64,000 nt of DNA, from positions 1,607,165-1,671,164 of the forward strand of contig NZ_MAQW01000001.1 in the NCBI RefSeq assembly GCF_001682855.1, read 5' to 3'. Under the pieces are notes generated by a model. The model did no database searches. It was not told the DNA's origin and worked only from the letters and a program-made list of their open reading frames with translations. A program made the translations under genes and the position numbers. The stretch comes from Bacillus sp. FJAT-27264. Lineage in GTDB: Bacteria > Bacillota > Bacilli > Paenibacillales > Paenibacillaceae. Position 1 is the stretch's first letter. Each line of letters starts with the position of its first letter. Positions 34,274-41,611 of the stretch are shown piece after piece.

Positions 34274-35194
34274 ATGAGTGAAAACATCGTCACCACTAAT
34301 GGATTATCTAAAAAATATAGCTCTTCCTTTGCACTGATGGATTGTTCCTTAAATATTGAAAAAGGTCAGATCTATGGTTTAGTCGGGAAGAACGGAGCAG
34401 GGAAAACCACATTGATGAGACTCATCTGTGGTCAGAGTTACCCGACATCGGGATCGCTGTCTTTGTTTGGAAACAGTGATCCCCGCAAGCTAGAAGAGAG
34501 CCGCACACGCATTGGATGTGTGATTGAATCCCCCACGTTTTATCCCAACCTTTCAGCAAAGAAAAATTTGAAAATCTACTGCATGAAAAAAGGGATTCCT
34601 ATTACCGATGAGCTGGACGAGTTACTGGAATTTGTGGGTCTCAGCGATACAGGCCGTAAGAAATTCTCCCAGTTCTCCTTAGGTATGAAAGAGCGGCTAG
34701 GCATTGCGCGTGCGCTGCTTGGTAAACCGGAGTTTCTGGTGCTGGATGAACCTACGAACGGCCTTGATCCTTTGGGGATCTCACAGATTAGGGACTTGAT
34801 CCTGAAGCTTAATCAAGAACAGGGTGTTACCATTCTGATCTCCAGCCATATTTTGAAGGAGCTTAGCTCCGTGGCCACCCATTATGGGTTCATTGACAAA
34901 GGGATACTGATCGAACAGATTAGCGCAAAAGAACTCGAAGCACAGTCCAAGGGGGCACTGGTCATCAAAGTCAGTAACACAGCTAAGGCATCCACGGTGC
35001 TGGACATCTGCGGTTATAGGAATTACAAGGTTTTTCCTCATAATATTATTCGCTGTTACGATCAAGTGGACCATCCGGGACAGATTAATCGGGAACTCAA
35101 CGAAAACGGCGTAGACGTATTCTCATTAACAGAAGAAAGAAAAGATCTGGAGGATTACTTCATGAGCTTGTTAGGAGAGCGTTCGAATGCTTAA
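34274..35194 (+). CDS. ABC exporter ATPase (lantibiotic-immunity/BcrA type)
   Basis: 306 residues: Walker A GKNGAGKTT near 40, signature FSLGMKERLGIA, Walker B FLVLDEPTNGLDPLG. The LGMKER-type signature and C-terminal domain fit the BcrA/NisF/SpaF group. ATG 34274 is 7 bases after AGGAGG; ATG 34268 is too close. Overlaps the permease start by 8 bases. Confidence 0.92.
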   Translation: MSENIVTTNGLSKKYSSSFALMDCSLNIEKGQIYGLVGKNGAGKTTLMRLICGQSYPTSGSLSLFGNSDPRKLEESRTRIGCVIESPTFYPNLSAKKNLKIYCMKKGIPITDELDELLEFVGLSDTGRKKFSQFSLGMKERLGIARALLGKPEFLVLDEPTNGLDPLGISQIRDLILKLNQEQGVTILISSHILKELSSVATHYGFIDKGILIEQISAKELEAQSKGALVIKVSNTAKASTVLDICGYRNYKVFPHNIIRCYDQVDHPGQINRELNENGVDVFSLTEERKDLEDYFMSLLGERSNA

Positions 35195-35906
35195 TTATTG
35201 TAAAGCTGATTTATATCGTATTGGTACCCGCTTTTCATTTGTGCTATGGTGCTTCGTCTTGATTGCCGTTCCGGCCTTGCTGATCATTGGCGTGGGCAGT
35301 CATTATGCCCCATCCATTGTTGTCCAAATCGTTCCAGGTATCATGTATGCAGCCTTTTTCTTTATCACCCTGATCATCACAGAATTTACGTTCCGAGAAG
35401 ATATGCAGCTAGGCCTATATAAAAATGATACAACTAGTGGCATCACACGTACGACCATCTTTATCTCCAAATATTTCAGCGGACTCCTGCTCTTATTACT
35501 CATGTGGATACTCTGCTCCGCTTCTGCCGTAGCTTCAGTCTTTTATAGCTTCGGTACAGCAGATGGGAACACTTTGCTTCAAGAGATGGTATCCACGACG
35601 ATGATTTCTTATTTTCTGAGTATCGCTGCCTATCTTGCCTTATTCCAGATGCTTAGTGTGCTGATTCAAAAGACGGCTTCACTGATCTTGGTATGTATTC
35701 TGTGCAGTACGGTGCTTTCTAATATCAGTCATATGCTGGGCTCAGCTTCCCCTGGTTTTAGCAAAGTACTGACTTCCCTAAACCCTGCTGTTGAAAATAG
35801 CGCACCTTCTGTAACGATTCAGATTGTGATGCTCACCATCCCAGTAATCTGTATTCTCATGTTACTACTGATTGGCAGCTTCTTATTCCGCAAAAAAGAA
35901 CTTTAA
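35187..35906 (+). CDS. ABC exporter permease
   Basis: 239 residues with six hydrophobic segments in the ABC-2/lantibiotic-immunity permease layout: first segment VLWCFVLIAVPALLIIG, an amphipathic loop TFREDMQLGLYKNDTTSGITRT, and a final segment before SFLFRKKEL. Only one permease gene is present, so it presumably homodimerises. Confidence 0.88.
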   Translation: MLNYCKADLYRIGTRFSFVLWCFVLIAVPALLIIGVGSHYAPSIVVQIVPGIMYAAFFFITLIITEFTFREDMQLGLYKNDTTSGITRTTIFISKYFSGLLLLLLMWILCSASAVASVFYSFGTADGNTLLQEMVSTTMISYFLSIAAYLALFQMLSVLIQKTASLILVCILCSTVLSNISHMLGSASPGFSKVLTSLNPAVENSAPSVTIQIVMLTIPVICILMLLLIGSFLFRKKEL

Positions 35907-35916
35907 GGAGACCGAT

Positions 35917-36852
35917 ATGCTCATTGTGACGATCGTTTTAGGTGCGGCAGCCTGCTTATTTGCCATCCTCTATAGCCTGCAGGTCTCCCAGACGCGGCGG
36001 CTGATACAAAAACTCAGACAACTGAACAACGAAGAACGCTCCCAACTCGTCACAATGAGCTTTCCCTCTAAGCTGAATCAGGAGCTTGTGATTGAGATTA
36101 ACCGGTTTATTCATGCCAAGGAACAGATGGCGCGGTCTTATCAATGGAATGAAAAGAAATTTCATCAAGGGATTTCTAATATTTCTCACGATATGCGAAC
36201 ACCGTTAACAGCCATTCTAGGCTATCTACACATGTTGAACCAGGACAAGGCAAACGATCAGGATAAAGCGAGCTATCTTCGCATTGTAGAAAAAAGGGCC
36301 CGCTCGCTCCATCGTCTCATAGCGGATTTCTACGATTTATCCCGCTTGGATGAAGGCGAGTATGCGCTTGAATCCACTTTAATCGACGTCAACGAGATTG
36401 GCCTGAACTTACTGGCTGAAGTCTATGATGATTTTGAATCCTCTGGCTTTCAAGTAGAAGCTTCTCTGCCTCCTACTGCGCCAAAGGTTGTTGCAGATGC
36501 CAACGCCGTACATCGGGTCATCGAGAATTTGCTCCAAAATGCCAAGAAGCATGGAAAAAATAAATTGTGGGTGGATAGTAAGGTGGAGTCTGACTCCATC
36601 GTGATGTCCTTTTCAAATGAATGTGAAATCATTACAAAGCAAGAGCTGTCTCATGTCTTCGATCGGTCATATACGACAAACAGCAGCAGAACAAACGACA
36701 GCACTGGACTCGGACTTTCCATTTGCAAGACACTGCTTACTCAGATGGGTCATAACATTAAGGCTGACTACGCCGAGGGCACTTTTACAATTACAATTAT
36801 TTGGAATATTGAAGGCGAGGAATATAATAATGAAGAAGCAAAAAGCAAATAG
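35917..36852 (+). CDS. Sensor histidine kinase
   Basis: 311 residues: one N-terminal membrane helix (3-22), short cytosolic linker, HisKA with phospho-His91 (ISNISHDMRTPLTAILGYL), and HATPase with N box VIENLLQNAKKHG, and the GLGLSICKTL box. With almost no extracellular loop it belongs to the intramembrane-sensing kinases that usually sense through a partner transporter. ATG 35917 has AAGGAG 6 bases upstream. Partner of the regulator at 33504. Confidence 0.92.
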   Translation: MLIVTIVLGAAACLFAILYSLQVSQTRRLIQKLRQLNNEERSQLVTMSFPSKLNQELVIEINRFIHAKEQMARSYQWNEKKFHQGISNISHDMRTPLTAILGYLHMLNQDKANDQDKASYLRIVEKRARSLHRLIADFYDLSRLDEGEYALESTLIDVNEIGLNLLAEVYDDFESSGFQVEASLPPTAPKVVADANAVHRVIENLLQNAKKHGKNKLWVDSKVESDSIVMSFSNECEIITKQELSHVFDRSYTTNSSRTNDSTGLGLSICKTLLTQMGHNIKADYAEGTFTITIIWNIEGEEYNNEEAKSK

Positions 36853-37114
36853 AGGAACTGGAACCTGGGCGCTATATCTGGGATTCCTATCGATACTTTG
36901 GTCATCTAGCTTGAATGGCATTCCTGTGATTGAAACTCTAGGAAACAAGATTGGACTTCATAATCATACGGTTTTATCCCTGACTGTCTTAGTTCTTACG
37001 GTGCCAGGTGTTCTCTTGGGGTTAAATCATCTCAAGGATTGGGGTGCGAAAATCGGCACTTTACTATGCTTCGGTACAACGATAAGTGTTGTCATTACTA
37101 TAATTACTATGTAA
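36830..37114 (+). CDS. Small membrane protein at the end of the kinase operon
   Basis: 94 residues, three predicted membrane segments (about 12-28, 44-63, 71-92) and a basic N-terminus. ATG 36830 follows GCGAGG and overlaps the kinase 3' end by 23 bases, so it is coupled. No family recognised; may be an accessory of the sensing or immunity complex. Confidence 0.75.
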   Translation: MKKQKANRGTGTWALYLGFLSILWSSSLNGIPVIETLGNKIGLHNHTVLSLTVLVLTVPGVLLGLNHLKDWGAKIGTLLCFGTTISVVITIITM

Positions 37115-37148
37115 GACGAATAAGCTGCCTTAAGATAAATTGAGTAAG

Positions 37149-37180
37149 GCCCAGTCGATCAACTCAACTGGGCTTTTTCT
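37149..37180 (+). terminator. Intrinsic terminator of the two-component/ABC operon
   Basis: Stem GCCCAGT/ACTGGGC (37149-37155/37167-37173) and TTTTTCTT. Confidence 0.8.
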
Positions 37181-38238
37181 TATACTACGTATGGTGTAGT
37201 TACGTTCATTTCTTTAATATCTTCTATCAGCATTTCAACATGTTCTTTTTTCGTAGCCCAACTAGTACAAAATCTCAAAGCACTGTGTGTAGCATCGATT
37301 TTTTCCCAGAATTGAAAAGCATACTTTTTGCTTAATTCAACGATTACCTCTTCCGGCAAAATCGGAAACTGCTGATTGGTTGTAGAATCATAACGTAATG
37401 AAAAACCATTTTGAACGAAAGCATCTCTAATCATCCCTGCCATTTCCACGGCATGACTAGAGATTTCATGATATAAACCATCCTCAAACAGGGTTTCAAA
37501 CTGGATTCCTAAAAGTCTCCCTTTAGCCAGTAGACCGCCCTTTTGTTTAATCATATAGCGAAAATCTTTTTTCAGAGAATTATTTGTTATGACTACTGCT
37601 TCACCAAACAATGCACCTATTTTAGTTCCACCTATATAAAATACATCGCATAACCTGGCAATATCCTCTAATGTGATATCGTTTTCCCTTGAAGCCAAAG
37701 CATATCCTAATCTGGCACCATCCATGAACAAGGGTATCCCGGATTCACGACAGACCTTACTCAATTCCTCCAATTCGGATTTGCGATAGGTTGTCCCATT
37801 TTCAGTTGGATGTGAGATGTACACTAAGCCTGGCTGTACCATATGTTCATGGGTGACATCATTCCAATGAGCATCATACAATTCTTTGACCTGCCCGGCT
37901 CGTATTTTCCCATCTTCACTTGGTAAAGGAAGTACTTTATGACCAGTAGCTTCAATTGCCCCCGTTTCGTGTACTGCAATATGACCCGTATGTGCCGAAA
38001 CTGCGCCTTGATGTGGACGTAAAATCGAAGCGATAATCGTCGTATTTGTTTGCGTTCCCCCTACTAAAAAATGGACGTCTGCATTTTCAGCGTTACAGGT
38101 TTTTCGAATATACCCTCTAGCTTTTTCACAGTGTTCATCCATTCCATATCCAGGTGTCTGCTCTTCATTGGTTTCTAATAAACGCTCAAGAATGCGCTGA
38201 TGAGCACCTTCTGCGTAATCATTCTCAAATCGTATCAT
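37180..38238 (-). CDS. Low-specificity threonine aldolase-like PLP enzyme
   Basis: 352 residues, fold type I PLP enzyme of the beta-eliminating lyase/threonine aldolase family: GGTQTN at 60-65, Asp173 in FMDGARLGYA (binds the pyridine nitrogen) and the Schiff-base Lys206 in YIGGTKIGALFGEAVV. Expected to split threonine or allo-threonine to glycine and acetaldehyde, though eukaryote-like short members vary. It follows a MarR gene with one base between them, so it is probably controlled by it. Confidence 0.88.
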   Translation of the reverse strand: MIRFENDYAEGAHQRILERLLETNEEQTPGYGMDEHCEKARGYIRKTCNAENADVHFLVGGTQTNTTIIASILRPHQGAVSAHTGHIAVHETGAIEATGHKVLPLPSEDGKIRAGQVKELYDAHWNDVTHEHMVQPGLVYISHPTENGTTYRKSELEELSKVCRESGIPLFMDGARLGYALASRENDITLEDIARLCDVFYIGGTKIGALFGEAVVITNNSLKKDFRYMIKQKGGLLAKGRLLGIQFETLFEDGLYHEISSHAVEMAGMIRDAFVQNGFSLRYDSTTNQQFPILPEEVIVELSKKYAFQFWEKIDATHSALRFCTSWATKKEHVEMLIEDIKEMNVTTPYVV

Positions 38239-38239
38239 C

Positions 38240-38677
38240 TTATTTTCTCTCCAAACTATCTAAATTCTTCTTAATAGCCAACATAGAAGCGTGAATTTCG
38301 TTGATCTGTTTCCGTGATAAACCTTGGAAAAGTTCCACTAGTTGTTCATCCGATTTTTTATTTATTTCGTTAAAAAGTGTTATTCCTTCAGAAGATAAAC
38401 GAATGAGATTAGTTCTGCTATTAGAGGACGATTTCTCCTTAAAAATCAGCCCGTCTTTCTTTAGCTTCCTAATGATTCTGCTCATGTAGCTTCGATCAAT
38501 ATTAAGTAAATCCACCAAATTGTTCGCAATACATTGCTCCATCAGACCAATTTCAATAATGACTCGTGCTTCTGTCAATGAGTATCCCGTATCTAATACA
38601 CTTCTATTTAATAGACCTAGTATGTCCGTGTAGTATCTATTGAATTGACGTATGTCTGCAATAATATCATTATCCAT
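38240..38677 (-). CDS. MarR-family regulator
   Basis: 145 residues, winged helix at about 45-105 (NNLVDLLNIDRSYMSRIIRKLKKDGLIFKEKSSSNSRTNLIRLSSEG). The ATG follows AAAAGGAG. It has its own consensus promoter with repeated sites, and heads the operon with the PLP enzyme. Confidence 0.9.
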   Translation of the reverse strand: MDNDIIADIRQFNRYYTDILGLLNRSVLDTGYSLTEARVIIEIGLMEQCIANNLVDLLNIDRSYMSRIIRKLKKDGLIFKEKSSSNSRTNLIRLSSEGITLFNEINKKSDEQLVELFQGLSRKQINEIHASMLAIKKNLDSLERK

Positions 38678-38694
38678 GGTTGACTCCTTTTAGT

Positions 38695-38741
38695 GGACTT
38701 TGTCTGCTAAAAATATATTGTTTTTAGTGGACTTTGTCAAC
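38695..38741 (-). promoter_or_regulatory. MarR promoter with two direct-repeat operators
   Basis: Minus-strand TTGACA, 17-bp spacer, TATATT. The sequence GACAAAGTCCACTAAAA occurs twice as a direct repeat, once over the -35/spacer and once ending in the Shine-Dalgarno region, so repressor binding could block both initiation and elongation. Confidence 0.65.
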
Positions 38742-38812
38742 ACCTATGATTTGTTCCACCGCTTCCATTTCGTTCGCTTTTATAATTAAAATACTGTGGA
38801 TTCTTTAATATG

Positions 38813-38850
38813 AAAAAAGAGGAGCGGATGATTCATCCACTCCTCTTTCT
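38813..38850 (-). terminator. Intrinsic terminator of SDR 3
   Basis: Stem AAAGAGGAGCGGATG/CATCCACTCCTCTTT with TTTTTTC on the minus strand. Confidence 0.8.
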
Positions 38851-38855
38851 TCATA

Positions 38856-39665
38856 TTAATCTGCGCTTGCCGTAATGTGTTCCCACTTGTCATATTCCTC
38901 AAGCATGCCATTCAGCTGCGTACGCGCCATCACAAGGCCCATGCTACCAAGTGCCAGTCTTCTCGGAGCATTGTCTGCGCCGGCAATATCGGCAACGGCT
39001 GACATTGCTTTTTCAACATCGCCGTAAGGTGCGGTCTCAGCAAGATCATTATACCAATCATAGAGCGGTTGATAGTCTGGGATACTGCTTGTAATTTCCT
39101 GAGTATTGGCTTGGAAGCCTGTTTTGAATCCTGCAGGCTCTACCAGCGTGAGCTGGATGCCCAGATCCTTAACTTCAGCCGCCAGACCTTCACTCAGGCT
39201 TTCAAGCGCTGCTTTGGAGCTACAGTAGATAGACAGCGTTGGCAAGCTTTGTACGCCGCCCATCGATGAGATATTGATAATATGACCCGAGCGGTTTTCC
39301 CGCATTTGTGGAAGAACAGCCTGGATGGTAGTCATTACACCAAACACATTGGTTTCATATTGCTGACGTGCTTGGTCAACAGTTACTTCTTCAAAAATAC
39401 CTGCTTGCGCATATCCGGCATTATTGAGCAATACATCAATGCGTCCATATTGACGTGTTACCGCCTCTACAACCTCGTTGGTCATTTCCTGATTCGTAAT
39501 ATCCAGGGCCAGAACTTGTACATTACTATATTGACTAAACTCAGCGGCAGCTTTCGATGTATCCCGCATGGTAGCGACGACATTCCATTCACGCTTCGCG
39601 AATTGAAGCACCAATTCTTTGCCGAAGCCTGTTGATGTGCCTGTGATTAAAATGGTTTTACTCAT
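38856..39665 (-). CDS. Short-chain dehydrogenase/reductase (SDR 3)
   Basis: 269 residues: TGTSTGFG at 8-15, NNAG 81-84, Ser133/134, Tyr147 and Lys151 (YCSSK). Classical NADP(H) oxidoreductase of unknown substrate. It has a MerR-type promoter 44 bases upstream and lies beside the second MerR gene, so it is a probable member of that regulon. Confidence 0.9.
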   Translation of the reverse strand: MSKTILITGTSTGFGKELVLQFAKREWNVVATMRDTSKAAAEFSQYSNVQVLALDITNQEMTNEVVEAVTRQYGRIDVLLNNAGYAQAGIFEEVTVDQARQQYETNVFGVMTTIQAVLPQMRENRSGHIINISSMGGVQSLPTLSIYCSSKAALESLSEGLAAEVKDLGIQLTLVEPAGFKTGFQANTQEITSSIPDYQPLYDWYNDLAETAPYGDVEKAMSAVADIAGADNAPRRLALGSMGLVMARTQLNGMLEEYDKWEHITASAD

Positions 39666-39708
39666 GTGTATTCCCTCCAGATCACGAATTGAGCTTGGCT
39701 CGTGAGCT

Positions 39709-39739
39709 ATCGTAACCCTTAAAGTTCACTTTAAGGCAA
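39709..39739 (-). promoter_or_regulatory. MerR-type promoter with 19-bp spacer (SDR 3)
   Basis: Minus-strand TTGCCT (39739-39734), 19 bp with dyad CCTTAAAGTGAACTTTAAGG, TACGAT (39714-39709). Confidence 0.8.
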
Positions 39740-39742
39740 GCA

Positions 39743-40843
39743 CTATTTTTTAATCGACTCCCACCAGCTTGAAGAAGGATATACATTAGAACCGATAATC
39801 ACCTTTTCTCCAATTTTTGGCGTAGCCAAAGCTACACCACGCTCATCCGCAGCTGCCTTCGCCCGCTCAATCGGGTCTGTCCAACTGTGCAATGCCAGAG
39901 TGAAGCCTCCCCAGTGAATAGGAACCATTACTTTGCTCTGTACATCGAGACTCGCTTGTACGGACTCTTCAGGAACCATATGAATGTTGGCCCATTTCAC
40001 ATCATATTGACCTGTTTCTATGAAGGCAAGATCGAACGGTCCGTATTTATCGCCAATCTCCTTGAAGTGAGGAGCATAACCACTATCCCCGCTAAAATAT
40101 ACATTCGATTGTTTACCTTGAATCACCCAGGAACTCCATAGAGTAGATCCCGAACGCGTGCCGCGGCCAGAGAAATGTCTTGCCGGTGTGCTAACAATGG
40201 TTAGCCCTTGGTACGACGCCTCTTCCCACCAATCGAGCTCTTGAATCTTGTCCGGATCTACGCCCCATTTCGTCAAATGGCCGGCGACCCCTAAGGGAAC
40301 AATAAACTGTTTGACCTTTCCTTTCAGCTTACGGATAGACGCATAGTCCAGGTGATCATAATGATCATGCGAGATCAAGACCACATCGATGTCAGGCAAC
40401 TCCTCAATCTGTGCTGGAAGATCATAGCTGTATCGCTTTGGTCCTGCGAAAGAAACCGGGGAAGCATATTTACTAAATACCGGGTCCAGCAGCATCTTCA
40501 CTCCACTCGTCTTCAGCAACAGGGTCGAATGACCAAACCAGATCACTTGATCCTCGGGACTTTCCGAAAATGCTTTTGCATCAAAGCGCACCGTCGGAAG
40601 ATTTACCTTTGGCCGACCATCCGGGTTTCCTTTTATCGTATCGTATAGGGCTCCAGCGGTATCCTTTAAACTATAATCCATCGATGTCGGTATTTGATTA
40701 CGAAACTTCCCATCGACAAAGTTAGCGGATTCATGAATCCGCTGCTGACTGTCCGCTGAACTCTTTCCACCAAGAGGAGGATAATAATTCATGATTAAGA
40801 AAATGACTAATGCGAGTGCGAACAAGATTATTACATATTTCAT
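39743..40843 (-). CDS. Membrane-anchored MBL-fold hydrolase (NAPE-PLD/UlaG-like)
   Basis: 366 residues. An N-terminal hydrophobic helix (3-19) anchors it, probably facing outward. The MBL domain has GHSTLLL at 104-110, HDHYDH at 159-164, a His in PARHFSGRG, Asp in FSGDSGYAPHF and His in VPIHWGGF, as in NAPE-hydrolysing phospholipase D-like and UlaG-like enzymes. Expected to be a phosphodiesterase or lactonase. Own MerR-type promoter upstream. Confidence 0.9.
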   Translation of the reverse strand: MKYVIILFALALVIFLIMNYYPPLGGKSSADSQQRIHESANFVDGKFRNQIPTSMDYSLKDTAGALYDTIKGNPDGRPKVNLPTVRFDAKAFSESPEDQVIWFGHSTLLLKTSGVKMLLDPVFSKYASPVSFAGPKRYSYDLPAQIEELPDIDVVLISHDHYDHLDYASIRKLKGKVKQFIVPLGVAGHLTKWGVDPDKIQELDWWEEASYQGLTIVSTPARHFSGRGTRSGSTLWSSWVIQGKQSNVYFSGDSGYAPHFKEIGDKYGPFDLAFIETGQYDVKWANIHMVPEESVQASLDVQSKVMVPIHWGGFTLALHSWTDPIERAKAAADERGVALATPKIGEKVIIGSNVYPSSSWWESIKK

Positions 40844-40894
40844 CCAGTCTCTCCTGCTTTCTTATTCCGATGAACGTTATTTTTTAACAGTTCC

Positions 40895-40925
40895 AGTTTA
40901 CACCTTAAAGTGCACTCCAAGGCAA
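40895..40925 (-). promoter_or_regulatory. MerR-type promoter with 19-bp spacer (MBL hydrolase)
   Basis: Minus-strand TTGCCT (40925-40920), 19 bp with dyad CCTTGGAGTGCACTTTAAGG, TAAACT (40900-40895). Confidence 0.8.
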
Positions 40926-40986
40926 GGCCCTTGATGACACCAAAGCTACCCTATTCCTAGGCAGAGTAACTCGTCACAATCTACCC

Positions 40987-41397
40987 TTATTGGGGTGAAT
41001 CTAGCTTATCAATGTACGTTAGAAAGCGTTCTTCCGGATTTCCCTTTTCGATATTGTTATACACTTCAAGCTTTTGGCTAACGGCTTCAAAAGCCTCATC
41101 CAGCACCCGCTGCTTCCGCTTGATCTCTTCCTGATGGGCTTCCAGAATGGCCCTGCGCTGTCCGATCGTTTCATCCCCCTGCAAAGCAAGGTCAACGATC
41201 TGCTTCAAATCCGCTACGCTCATGCCTGTCGCACGGAAACAAGTCATCAAGCGAATCCAGTCCAGATCTCTTTTTTCAAACATGCGGTTGCCATGATCGT
41301 CCCTGCGTATGTTGGGCAACAGCCCTTCTTTATCGTAAAATCGGATCGTATGAGCAGCGCAATTTAATTTTTCCGATGCTTCCTTAATTGTAAACAA
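40987..41397 (-). CDS. MerR-family regulator, AdhR-like (copy 2)
   Basis: 136 residues: winged helix 1-70 (FTIKEASEKLNCAAHTIRFY, KEGLLPNIRR), long coiled coil 76-115. Cys53 is at the position of the thiol in aldehyde-sensing relatives; Cys13 is extra. Its own promoter carries the shared dyad, and two dyad promoters lie within 1.7 kb, so it is the best candidate regulator of the set. Confidence 0.9.
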   Translation of the reverse strand: MFTIKEASEKLNCAAHTIRFYDKEGLLPNIRRDDHGNRMFEKRDLDWIRLMTCFRATGMSVADLKQIVDLALQGDETIGQRRAILEAHQEEIKRKQRVLDEAFEAVSQKLEVYNNIEKGNPEERFLTYIDKLDSPQ

Positions 41398-41441
41398 AGT
41401 GCTCTCCTCCCAAGTCCAGTGTTCATCATTTCACTCCCTTA

Positions 41442-41472
41442 TATATAAGCATTAAACTGAACTTTAAGTCAA
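41442..41472 (-). promoter_or_regulatory. MerR-type promoter with 19-bp spacer (MerR gene 2)
   Basis: Minus-strand TTGACT (41472-41467), 19 bp with dyad CTTAAAGTTCAGTTTAA, TATATA (41447-41442). Confidence 0.75.
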
Positions 41473-41518
41473 ATCCATCAGAAGGCTATCCTTTTAACGG
41501 AGAGATTGCTAATGAAAC

Positions 41519-41562
41519 AAGGCTGCCTCTATCGTGGAAAACCCACGTATGAGACAGCCCTG
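41519..41562 (-). terminator. Stem-loop after the GH95 gene
   Basis: Imperfect stem GGCTGCCTCTATCGTGG/CCACGTATGAGACAGCC with an AAAA loop; the T-run on the minus strand is weak (TTGTTTC). Confidence 0.6.
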
Positions 41563-41611
41563 CAAAGTTCTTGCTATAGGATTTCTTTTAGGAGATATAG
41601 GGATATGCTCG

